Assembly (NCBI GenBank): GCA_965237725.1
Contig: OZ250151.1
Location: forward strand, 3,038,001-3,102,000
Source: G965237725 sp965237725
Lineage (GTDB): Bacteria > Pseudomonadota > Gammaproteobacteria > Arenicellales > Poriferihabitantaceae
DNA length: 64,000 bases
Direction of reading: 5' to 3'
Under the pieces are notes generated by a model. It was not told the DNA's origin. It made no database searches and worked only from the letters and a program-made list of their open reading frames with translations. Shown piece by piece: positions 18,114 through 25,901 of the stretch (the first letter of the stretch is position 1; every line of letters starts with the position of its first letter). The translations under genes were made by a program, and so were the position numbers.

Positions 18114-18193
18114 CTAAGGAGCCTCTGATTAAAACTGGACAGATCATTTTAAACTCAAATTGACTGTTCATGTTTTAATCAGAGGTTCCCTAA
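18114..18193 (-). mobile_element. MITE copy A (internally deleted), with CTAA target duplication
   Basis: A 72-bp element at 18118-18189, bounded by GGAGCCTCTGATTAAAAC and the inverse of GGAACCTCTGATTAAAAC. It is flanked by a direct CTAA at 18114-18117 and 18190-18193. Read on the minus strand it has the same left segment (AAAACATGAACAGTCAATTTGAGTTTAAA) as copies B and C but lacks about 100 bp of their centre. YTAR 4-bp target duplications are the hallmark of the IS5 group. Confidence 0.75.
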
Positions 18194-18300
18194 GCTAAAG
18201 AATGCTGGCTTAAGAGCAATTGGGCTCAATGAGATTTCCCGCATTGCGACGATTCCAGTATTATCACCCATACAATAATTTACCACGATCTGATCAAACC

Positions 18301-19929
18301 ATGAATTCTGATTTTGAAACCATAAAAAACCCAACCATTAAATGGCTGATCATCGCCGCGGTGGGTGTTGTGTTATTCAAATTATGGATGGTGGGTGGTC
18401 ATGATTTACTGGCTAAATTCAGGCCCCACGATGATTCGCTATTCGCAACATTGGCCATCTCGATTCTCGAAGGCAACTGGCTGGGAGACTACGGAAATAA
18501 AACCCTGATCAAGGGTGTGGGATATCCGGTGTTTGTTGCGCTGTCGGTGTGGATAGGCATTCCATTGCTGACCCTGCAGCATTATGTTTATATTTTTGCC
18601 TGTGTAATTGCCATTGTAGCCATTCGACCACTGGTACGAAACCCATATTATTTGTTTCTCGGATTTTTGTTCTTATTGTTTAACCCGCTGAACTACAGCT
18701 ACCCGCTCATGAGTTCGACCATGCGAGCGAGCCTGTACTTGAGTTTGTCATTGCTGGTTTTTTCGACCCTGATTGGAATCTGGAATAGACGCAATAAACT
18801 GGATTCCCGAGCCTGGTTATGGGCGCTGATGTTAGGGATTTCATTCACCTGGTTGTGGATCACGCGCGAGGAGTCGATCTGGATTATTCCGGCCATGGTG
18901 GTTTTTCTCGGATTTTACTTGCCGCCATTTAAATGGAATAGCGGCTCCAGCGCGCTGGTCAGATCATTTATGATGGTACCGCTGCTAATTGTGTTCATGT
19001 TTACCCACTACGCAATTGTACAAATCAACAAAAGCCATTATGGCGTGTCGGTAATTAATGAATTGAAATCTCCGGAATTTGTTTCAGCACTGGGCGGATT
19101 GATGAGAATAAAACCGAATTTGGTGGAGACTCATGTCATCGTCAGTCGGGATGCCCAGGCCAGGGCATTTAAGGCAAGCCCAACATTTGCTCAGCTCGAA
19201 CCTTATCTTGGCGGAAAAGCAAAAATGCTGGCTTCGTTTTATATCTGGAGTTTACGATCAGCCACCCGGCGAGCGGGCTACTATGATCGACCCAATGACG
19301 CTACCCGGGAATTTGAGTTTTACAGAAAAATTGGTGCGGAGTTAAAAGCGGCCTGTGAATCCGGAGAGCTGGAATGTTTTGATCGAAAGGCATCAATAAG
19401 ACCGGTCTGGCACAGCCAGTTTAATTCCCAGGTGTTGCCGGTGTTCTGGGATCTAACTACCAGGGCATTAACCTTTGCACTCTACAAACCGCTATCCACA
19501 GGGGTTGGCAGCAAGGAAGATCTGGAAACGCTGTTTAACTACAATATTCTTACCGGCGATGATAGCTTACGCAAAAGTGTGTATTTTGACAGTAAGCTAC
19601 CGGGGTATTACCGTAAACTGGTTGCCAAGAAAGAATATATGATGGTTGTTGCTGGCAAGATTTACCAGTATTTAACCCCGGTTGTTTTTGTGCTGGCCCT
19701 GGGTGTTCACCTCTATCTTTTGGGCGGGATTGCACTACGCAGGGAATTTTCCAGCAAACCCATTATTGGTTTGTTAATCCTGGGTAGTATCTTTACTGTG
19801 TTGGCAATGATGACCTATATCAAGATATCCATTTGGGACGTGCAACGCCCGATGCACACCCTGTCTCCCATTTTATTGTTGTATGTTTTGTACATTTTGC
19901 TGCCATTCGAGGACGATCCCGAAGTTTAG
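18301..19929 (+). CDS. Multi-spanning membrane protein, GT-C glycosyltransferase-like
   Basis: From the ATG at 18301 the protein has about 542 residues and many membrane helices: a first helix (IKWLIIAAVGVVLFKLWMV), a cluster through the middle, and three or four at the C-terminus. The motif FRPHDDSLFATLAISIL after the first helix resembles the acidic first-loop motif of GT-C enzymes that use polyprenyl-phosphate sugars at the periplasmic face. A longer reading from TTG 18220 adds an unlikely N-terminus, so the ATG is preferred. The next gene is a convergent UDP-galactopyranose-mutase-like flavoprotein, which suggests surface glycan work. The gene ends in a tandem repeat containing its stop codon. 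Confidence 0.65.
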   Translation: MNSDFETIKNPTIKWLIIAAVGVVLFKLWMVGGHDLLAKFRPHDDSLFATLAISILEGNWLGDYGNKTLIKGVGYPVFVALSVWIGIPLLTLQHYVYIFACVIAIVAIRPLVRNPYYLFLGFLFLLFNPLNYSYPLMSSTMRASLYLSLSLLVFSTLIGIWNRRNKLDSRAWLWALMLGISFTWLWITREESIWIIPAMVVFLGFYLPPFKWNSGSSALVRSFMMVPLLIVFMFTHYAIVQINKSHYGVSVINELKSPEFVSALGGLMRIKPNLVETHVIVSRDAQARAFKASPTFAQLEPYLGGKAKMLASFYIWSLRSATRRAGYYDRPNDATREFEFYRKIGAELKAACESGELECFDRKASIRPVWHSQFNSQVLPVFWDLTTRALTFALYKPLSTGVGSKEDLETLFNYNILTGDDSLRKSVYFDSKLPGYYRKLVAKKEYMMVVAGKIYQYLTPVVFVLALGVHLYLLGGIALRREFSSKPIIGLLILGSIFTVLAMMTYIKISIWDVQRPMHTLSPILLLYVLYILLPFEDDPEV

Positions 19930-19982
19930 CCCTGAAGTTTAGCCCTGAAATTTAGCCCTGAAATTTAGCCCTGAAATTTAGC
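19921..19982. repeat. 13-bp tandem repeat across a stop codon (about 4.8 copies)
   Basis: The unit GAARTTTAGCCCT occurs at 19921, 19934, 19947 and 19960, and partly at 19973. The first unit supplies the last codons and TAG of the upstream gene (GAA GTT TAG). Because 13 is not a multiple of three, successive TAGs fall in all three frames. Confidence 0.85.
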
Positions 19983-20016
19983 AAGGCTTCGAGATGATGA
20001 TACCAACTAAACGAAA

Positions 20017-21612
20017 TTACTTGCTTTCGTGATATTCCTCTTCGGTATTAATTTCCCATATATTTTTCTTGTCTGTAATGCCACTAACAATGTTTTCCAC
20101 GGCGGTGATTGCGGATAACATGGAGTGGTCCTGGTTGTTGTATTTATGCATACCATTCCTGCCTACGAGAAATAGGTTTCCAATCTCGTCCAGGTGTGAG
20201 CGTATAACAGGTAATTGATCATAAGTACCAAAGTAAGCAGGATAAGCCTTGGGCATTTTTACCAATACATTATCGATGACTTCTGATTTGTCGATAATTT
20301 TGATTGAATCGAGTTCATCGATGGCCATTGAAATAATTTGATCATCAGGCAATGACCAGAATTCATCTCCTTCATTGCAAAAATATTCCAGACCTATCCA
20401 TACGGTATTTTGATCAGCGACCATGGTCGGACTCCAGTTGTTAAAAATCTGAAGTCGCCCCATTTTCACATGGGGTTCCTGGATGTAAATCCAGTTATCC
20501 GGTATCAGGTCGGATTGTTCGTTTGATTTTGGCTGAACCTTTAGTTTGTTTACCAACAATCCCACAGTAATAAAGTCTCGATAAATCAGGCCATCTGAAA
20601 CGGTTTGCACATTTTCTGGAACCCCAGGTTTAATGGCTTTTACCAAATCTCTTATTGGCATGCTGGAAAAACAATAATCCGATTCGATGGTAAATCTTTG
20701 GTTATTTTCCTGATTGACATAGCTGACGCTGGTTACCGCAGATTGATTGGCAATTATTTCATCAACCCGGTGGTGATAGTGAATTTCACCGCCCATGGAA
20801 ATGACATCTTTGGCCACACAATCCCACATCTGCCCGGGTCCAAATTTGGGGTATAGAAAATATTCGATCAGGGAGGTTTCGGTTTGTTTCTGGTTAATGC
20901 TTTTTGCCGGCGAAATTAATTGCTTAGCGGCATGCACAACAGCCTTCATTATCGACAAACCTTTTATTCTTTGGGCGCCCCATTCAGCAGTTATCTCAGA
21001 GCAGGGTACGCCCCAGACTTTTTCGGTGTAGTCGCGAAAAAAAGTAGCATACAGTTCCCGACCGAAACGATTAATAAAAAACTCTTCCAGGGACTTTTCA
21101 TTTTTAATCGGAAACAGACTGGCACGGATATAGCTAAATCCTATTTTAATGGTCCGAAATATACCTAGATTCATGATCGTCTGTACGCTCAGCGATACTG
21201 GATAGTCGTAAAACTTGCCACCATAGAAAATTCTCGACGTCCGATTGCGTATTAGCATGACTTCGTCTTCGCTGCGGTTCTCGTGGTGAGCGCTTTTGTC
21301 CGCACCGATGGTCCGTTGTTTGTTGTGGTAAGAAATTTGTACTTCGGTTTGGCGATTAAATGCCGACTGATCCACGGGCAGGATTTCAAGCCACCAGTCC
21401 ATCACACGATCAGATTTGGAGAAAAACCGGTGGCCGCCGATATCAATCCGATTGCCTTTGTGATTTATGGTCGCGGAAATACCGCCATTTAAATCGGTGG
21501 CTTCTATAACAATGGGTTTGATATTGGTATGGCGAAGTAGTTCCAGCGCTGCGGTCAAGCCGGCGGGTCCTGCGCCAATGATGACCGCAGTGCGTTGTTC
21601 GGGTTGATTCAT
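20017..21612 (-). CDS. FAD-dependent oxidoreductase, UDP-galactopyranose-mutase-like
   Basis: A 531-residue flavoprotein. The N-terminal dinucleotide motif AVIIGAGPAGLTAALELL is at about residues 9-26, and the following segment IDIGGHRFFSKSDRVMDWW is typical of UDP-galactopyranose-mutase-like and related NAD(P)/FAD-dependent proteins. A conserved FFRDYTEKVWGVPCSEI segment and a C-terminal LVGRNGMHKYNNQDHSM flavin-binding end are also visible. Members remodel sugar nucleotides or polyprenoid-linked sugars. It converges on a GT-C-like membrane protein, which supports a cell-surface glycan role. It is longer than classical Glf (about 370-390), so its exact reaction is uncertain. Confidence 0.75.
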   Translation of the reverse strand: MNQPEQRTAVIIGAGPAGLTAALELLRHTNIKPIVIEATDLNGGISATINHKGNRIDIGGHRFFSKSDRVMDWWLEILPVDQSAFNRQTEVQISYHNKQRTIGADKSAHHENRSEDEVMLIRNRTSRIFYGGKFYDYPVSLSVQTIMNLGIFRTIKIGFSYIRASLFPIKNEKSLEEFFINRFGRELYATFFRDYTEKVWGVPCSEITAEWGAQRIKGLSIMKAVVHAAKQLISPAKSINQKQTETSLIEYFLYPKFGPGQMWDCVAKDVISMGGEIHYHHRVDEIIANQSAVTSVSYVNQENNQRFTIESDYCFSSMPIRDLVKAIKPGVPENVQTVSDGLIYRDFITVGLLVNKLKVQPKSNEQSDLIPDNWIYIQEPHVKMGRLQIFNNWSPTMVADQNTVWIGLEYFCNEGDEFWSLPDDQIISMAIDELDSIKIIDKSEVIDNVLVKMPKAYPAYFGTYDQLPVIRSHLDEIGNLFLVGRNGMHKYNNQDHSMLSAITAVENIVSGITDKKNIWEINTEEEYHESK

Positions 21613-21832
21613 ATGGGGTTAAATTGTACGGCCTGGGTGAATAAATGATATCGAATTGGATCGAATACCCGGCGGGTTTTCGGCGGGGCCAATGATAATC
21701 CTTCAGCGCCCTAGATACCACCGCATAACGCGATAATTGTTGTTGATTTTTGGCTAAATTTTAAGCAAATGGTACATCTGCGAAGGCGTTCTATAGTAGT
21801 ATCACTGGATAAAAATCATGTGGAGTGGGTGA

Positions 21833-22462
21833 ATGTATAAACTTTATTGGTCTGCAGATAGTGGTGCTTTTGTGGTGCATGCCGCGCTAACCGAGGCTGG
21901 GGCCGAGTACCAGTTAAGCGAGATTGACTTCGGTAGTCAGTCACACAGGTCACCTGAATTCCTGAAAATTAACCCCATGGGTCAGATTCCAGCCCTGGCA
22001 TTACCCGATGGATCGGTAATTACCGAATCAGTGGCAATCTTGTTGTACCTGGCTGAGGCTTGTCCTGAATCAAAGCTGCTACCGGAAGTTGCAAGCACCT
22101 CCCGGGCCCAGGCCATGCGTTGGTTGCTATTTATGGCGACCAATACCTATCTGGCTGATTGTCGCTATTACCATGCCGAGCGATATACCACCAGTGCGGA
22201 TGGTGTTGACGGTGTCAAAGCGGCTGGGCTCAATGATATGGATAGAAACTTTGACTTGCTTGATTCTGTTCTGGCTAAACAGGATTTCCTCGCTGGTTCG
22301 GAATTCTCCATAGCGGATACTTATTTAGCAATGGTGGTTACATGGCACCCCGATGTATCTGGCGTTCTGGTTCGACATGCCAACATTGATCGGGTTTTTA
22401 AAATAGTGCGCGGGCGCCCAGCCATAGAAAAAATCTGGAATCAGAATTTTCCCGATGAATGA
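21833..22462 (+). CDS. Glutathione S-transferase family protein
   Basis: A 209-residue GST. The thioredoxin-like N-terminal domain ends with the glutathione-binding ITESVAILLYLAE segment (about 62-74); NPMGQIPALALPDG precedes it. The all-helical C-terminal domain has the SIADTYLAMVV hydrophobic-core motif. It lies 21 bp before a DHDPS-family gene that starts the hydroxyproline block, and is probably the first gene of that operon. Its role there is unclear; thiol-dependent isomerisation or protection against reactive semialdehydes are options. A divergent 220-bp gap upstream should carry the promoter. Confidence 0.85.
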   Translation: MYKLYWSADSGAFVVHAALTEAGAEYQLSEIDFGSQSHRSPEFLKINPMGQIPALALPDGSVITESVAILLYLAEACPESKLLPEVASTSRAQAMRWLLFMATNTYLADCRYYHAERYTTSADGVDGVKAAGLNDMDRNFDLLDSVLAKQDFLAGSEFSIADTYLAMVVTWHPDVSGVLVRHANIDRVFKIVRGRPAIEKIWNQNFPDE

Positions 22463-22483
22463 CGACGTTTTAAGATCGAAATC

Positions 22484-23386
22484 ATGACAAGTAAAAACAC
22501 TACGAACGGCGACCAGTTAAAAGGTAAACTGCATGGCGTGTGCACGCCTATTTGTACGGTCTTTACTGAAAACGGTAGCATCATCGATGAAAGCGCTATG
22601 CGCAAACACGTGGATACCCTGGTCGAAGCAGGGGTTCATATCATATGTGTATGCGGCGGGACCGGTGAGTTTTCGTTTTTAACCAAACAGGAGCGCATGG
22701 GCGTGACCGAATTGGTGGCTGATCAAATTGATGGCCAAACCAAATTCCTGGTCCATGTTTCTGCGGTGATGACCGAAGAAGCTATCGAATACGCCAAACA
22801 TGCCGAGGGCTTGGGCGCAGATTGTTTGCTGGTATTACCGCCTTATTTCGAAGGGCCCGTCCTGGAAGGGACCTTCGAACACTACGAGCGCGTTGCCAGG
22901 GCAGTGAATACCGAGATCATGGCTTACAACATTCCGGTGCATTCTGGAATTGATCTGGAAACCGAATTTGTACAGCGCCTATTGGAAATCGACAACATTA
23001 ATTATCTCAAAGACAGCACCGGCGATTTCATACGAAACCAGCAGTCAATCAAGGCCGGAATTAACCTGTTCAACGGTTCCGATCCACTGATGCTGTATAA
23101 CCTCATGGCGGGTGCGGTGGGTTGTTTCTGGGGGACCTCAAATGCAATACCGAAGCAGGCGGTGCAGCTGTATTCTCTGGTAAGGGAAGGGCAGTTTGAT
23201 CAGGCAATTGAATTATGGCGAAAAATTTACCCTGTAAATGATTTTGTCTGGAACAACCCTTTTAATCCCAGCGTTAAAGCGTTGGCAAACATGTTGGGAC
23301 ATGACCTGGGTCAATGTCGCCGACCAGTTCAGCCGTTAAATGATGATGAATTGGCTATGCTTCGAAATGCGGTGGCTGATTTATAA
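22484..23386 (+). CDS. DHDPS-family lyase/deaminase, candidate pyrroline-4-hydroxy-2-carboxylate deaminase
   Basis: A 300-residue class I aldolase-like enzyme of the dihydrodipicolinate synthase family. The Schiff-base Lys (about 176) lies in NYLKDSTGDF, the catalytic Tyr (about 148) in MAYNIPVHSG, and the substrate loop GGTGEFSFLT at 58-67. In hydroxyproline catabolism the family member HypD deaminates pyrroline-4-hydroxy-2-carboxylate to 2-oxoglutarate semialdehyde. The two following genes encode the D-amino-acid dehydrogenase and epimerase of that pathway, which makes HypD the best call. Other DHDPS-family reactions cannot be excluded from sequence alone. Confidence 0.75.
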   Translation: MTSKNTTNGDQLKGKLHGVCTPICTVFTENGSIIDESAMRKHVDTLVEAGVHIICVCGGTGEFSFLTKQERMGVTELVADQIDGQTKFLVHVSAVMTEEAIEYAKHAEGLGADCLLVLPPYFEGPVLEGTFEHYERVARAVNTEIMAYNIPVHSGIDLETEFVQRLLEIDNINYLKDSTGDFIRNQQSIKAGINLFNGSDPLMLYNLMAGAVGCFWGTSNAIPKQAVQLYSLVREGQFDQAIELWRKIYPVNDFVWNNPFNPSVKALANMLGHDLGQCRRPVQPLNDDELAMLRNAVADL

Positions 23387-23406
23387 GGTATTGAGTTACC
23401 CAATTC

Positions 23407-23452
23407 GCCATAGGTGGAATTGTAGTAGCAAATATCCGCTCCCACCTATGGC
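23407..23452. promoter_or_regulatory. Intercistronic hairpin
   Basis: A perfect 11-bp inverted repeat (GCCATAGGTGG at 23407-23417, CCACCTATGGC at 23442-23452) fills the only long gap of the hydroxyproline operon. No T-tract follows, so it is more likely an RNA-stability or attenuation element, or a regulator site, than a terminator. Confidence 0.5.
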
Positions 23453-23470
23453 TATGGCAAATATTTTGTC

Positions 23471-24724
23471 ATGAACGGTTCATCCGAAAATCATTGTGTG
23501 GTTATCGGTGCCGGAGTCATCGGCATAGCCTGTGGCATCTCGTTAATTGAACGGGGTTATAAGGTAACCATTTGCGACTCGGAAACTCCGGGAACCATGA
23601 CCTCATCGGGGAATGCTGGAGGCTTTGGTTTTACCGATGTGATGCCCATGTCGGGACCTGGGGTAATCTGGCGAGTACCGAAATGGTTGCTCGATCCCTG
23701 CGGACCCCTGTTCATCCGGCCAGGACATTTGCCCGCATTGGTTCCCTGGTTGTGGCGTTTCCAGAAAAACAGCAATCTGGCGCAAGTGGAAAAATCCTCC
23801 CATGCGCTGTCAGATATTCTCAACCACAGCATGCCCGACACCCGGGAACTGGTTCGTAAGGCAAATTTGGGAGATTTGTTTTTGGAGAAAGGCATGATCA
23901 CGGCCTATCGTTCAAAACAAAGTTTTAAAAAAGATCAGCTCGAGTGGAAGATTAAAAAAGATCGTGGCATAGAAATTGAAGAGCTGGGCGGTTCCGAAAT
24001 CAAAAACCTGGAACCGGCATTGGAAAATGTGGACTATGGAATTTATACCCCACAATGGTGCAATACAACTGAGCCGTTTGAGTTTTTAAAATCTATGGAA
24101 AATTATTTTTCCAGCCTCGGTGGAGAAATCAAAAAAGCACAGGTGACTCGTCTGAGGATGCAAGGCGGCAAGGTAAATTCAATTGTTACCCTGGAGGACG
24201 AGACGCTGAAATTTGATCAATTTGTTATCGCCGCCGGGGTCTGGTCGAAATCATTTTGCAAACAGTTGGGAGATAGAGTATTGCTGGAATCTGAGAGGGG
24301 GTATAACACTACATTACCCAATCCAGGCGTGAGTTTGAATCGCCAGATTACCTTCGGCGAAGAAAAATTTGTGATCACAAATATCGGTAACGGACTACGA
24401 ATTGGGGGTGCTGCAGAGTTCGCCGGGACTGAAACCCCGGCTAACTATAAACGCAGCGAACGGCTGGTGGAGATAGCCCGACGTTATTTACCCGGCCTCG
24501 ATGATAGTGGCGGTGAAAAATGGATGGGGCATCGCCCTTCCACACCAGATTCTCTGCCAGTAATTGGGCCTTCAACGCGATATAATAACGTTTATTATGC
24601 CTTCGGTCACAGCCATGCCGGACTGACCATGGCAGCGACAACCGGAAAAATGATAGCGCAAATGGTAAATAAAGAGCCCATTCCTTTCGACTCAAGTCCA
24701 TTTCATATTAGTAGATTTAACTGA
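23471..24724 (+). CDS. D-amino-acid dehydrogenase-like FAD oxidoreductase (hydroxyproline pathway)
   Basis: A 417-residue DadA/DAO-family flavoprotein. The N-terminal CVVIGAGVIGIACGISLIERGY and the SSGNAGGFGF segment are typical of membrane-associated D-amino-acid dehydrogenases. The C-terminal flavin segment is MGHRPSTPDSLPVIGPS...GHSHAGLTMA. In the hydroxyproline pathway such an enzyme oxidises cis-4-hydroxy-D-proline to pyrroline-4-hydroxy-2-carboxylate. Its TGA overlaps the ATG of the proline-racemase-family gene by one base (24724), so the two are translationally coupled. Cis-hydroxy-D-proline as substrate is inferred from context. Confidence 0.82.
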   Translation: MNGSSENHCVVIGAGVIGIACGISLIERGYKVTICDSETPGTMTSSGNAGGFGFTDVMPMSGPGVIWRVPKWLLDPCGPLFIRPGHLPALVPWLWRFQKNSNLAQVEKSSHALSDILNHSMPDTRELVRKANLGDLFLEKGMITAYRSKQSFKKDQLEWKIKKDRGIEIEELGGSEIKNLEPALENVDYGIYTPQWCNTTEPFEFLKSMENYFSSLGGEIKKAQVTRLRMQGGKVNSIVTLEDETLKFDQFVIAAGVWSKSFCKQLGDRVLLESERGYNTTLPNPGVSLNRQITFGEEKFVITNIGNGLRIGGAAEFAGTETPANYKRSERLVEIARRYLPGLDDSGGEKWMGHRPSTPDSLPVIGPSTRYNNVYYAFGHSHAGLTMAATTGKMIAQMVNKEPIPFDSSPFHISRFN

Positions 24725-25725
24725 TGACCCGTAATATTTTTAAATGTGTGGATGCACACGCCTGCGGCAACCCGGTTCGGGTGGTGACCAGCAATGCTCC
24801 GAAACTCAATGGCAATTCCATGAGTGAAATGCGCCAGCATTTTGTCAACGAATATGACTGGATAAGAACCGGGCTGATGTTCGAGCCACGGGGCCACGAT
24901 GCCATGTCTGGATCAATCCTTTACCCGCCAATAAACGAAGACAGCGACACCAGTGTATTGTTTATCGAAGTCAGTGGCTGCCTGCCCATGTGCGGACACG
25001 GTACCATCGGTACCGTAACCATTGCCATAGAAGAGAATTTGGTGACGCCAAAAACCCCTGGAACTTTAAGAATGGATACCCCCGCTGGACTGGTTCAGGC
25101 AAAATATGAAATGGACGATAATTTCGTCAGTTCCGTTGAGTTAACCAATATTCCATCATTCCTGCATTCATCTGAAGTGAAAGTGGATGTGTCAGGAATC
25201 GGTGAGTTAACAATGGATGTCAGTTATGGGGGTAATTTTTACGCCATCATCGAGCCCCAGAAAAATTACAAAGGTCTCGAGCATCTAAGCGTGGATGATA
25301 TTCGCAGTTTTAGTCCGTTGGTGAGGAATGAAATTAACAAAGTATTAGACGTGGTTCACCCGGAAAATGACACCATTAAAAGTGTCAGTCATGTGATGTG
25401 GACGGACAAAGCCAAGGATAAAAAAGCAGATTTACGTAACGCCGTATTCTATGGCGATCGCGGTGTAGATCGCTCGCCCTGTGGTACAGGGACTTCAGCA
25501 CGGCTGGCTCAGCTGGTTAGCCGGGGCGATCTGGCTATTGGTCAAAAATTTGTCCACGAAAGCATTATCGGCAGTTTGTTTACCGGCTGTGCTATCGAAA
25601 AAATCCAGGTTGGCGATTATCCCGGGATTGTGCCCACCATTACCGGCTGGGCCCAGATCACAGGTCACAATGAAATTATTATCGACCAGCGGGATCCTTA
25701 TGCCCACGGGTTTTTGCTGGCTTAG
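24724..25725 (+). CDS. 4-Hydroxyproline 2-epimerase (proline racemase family)
   Basis: A 333-residue proline-racemase-fold protein. Both catalytic Cys are present: about C90 in PMCGHGTIG and about C253 in RSPCGTGTSARLAQL. Two Cys point to epimerase/racemase chemistry; dehydratase members have Thr at the second site. In this setting it should interconvert trans-4-hydroxy-L-proline and cis-4-hydroxy-D-proline, feeding the dehydrogenase and deaminase upstream. Its TAG (25723-25725) is part of the TTAG target site of MITE copy B, which sits immediately after it. 2-Oxoglutarate-semialdehyde dehydrogenase, the last pathway enzyme, is not in the window. Confidence 0.88.
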   Translation: MTRNIFKCVDAHACGNPVRVVTSNAPKLNGNSMSEMRQHFVNEYDWIRTGLMFEPRGHDAMSGSILYPPINEDSDTSVLFIEVSGCLPMCGHGTIGTVTIAIEENLVTPKTPGTLRMDTPAGLVQAKYEMDDNFVSSVELTNIPSFLHSSEVKVDVSGIGELTMDVSYGGNFYAIIEPQKNYKGLEHLSVDDIRSFSPLVRNEINKVLDVVHPENDTIKSVSHVMWTDKAKDKKADLRNAVFYGDRGVDRSPCGTGTSARLAQLVSRGDLAIGQKFVHESIIGSLFTGCAIEKIQVGDYPGIVPTITGWAQITGHNEIIIDQRDPYAHGFLLA

Positions 25726-25901
25726 GGAGCCTCTGATTAAAACATGAACAGTCAATTTGAGTTTAAACCCAATATATCACGTGGCAATTTCTGCGTTGCA
25801 AAACTTCGCAATAGCCGTGCTATTGTGTGCGTTTCGCGCCTTGAACTTGATTATTTTAAATCACAACTTGATCTGCCCAGTTTTAATCAGAGGCTCCCTA
25901 G
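25722..25901 (+). mobile_element. MITE copy B, inserted at two convergent stop codons
   Basis: A 172-bp element (25726-25897) with ends GGAGCCTCTGATTAAAAC, flanked by TTAG (25722-25725) and CTAG (25898-25901), both of YTAR type. Its centre matches copy C at nearly every base. It carries no transposase; a short ORF inside is conserved with copy C but resembles no protein I know. The flanking tetranucleotides give the stop codons of both convergent genes. Confidence 0.8.

Noticed and set aside
18220..18300. TTG start extending the GT-C-like protein by 27 residues
   Set aside because: The extension has an unusual composition and begins just after the MITE; the ATG at 18301 directly precedes the first membrane helix.
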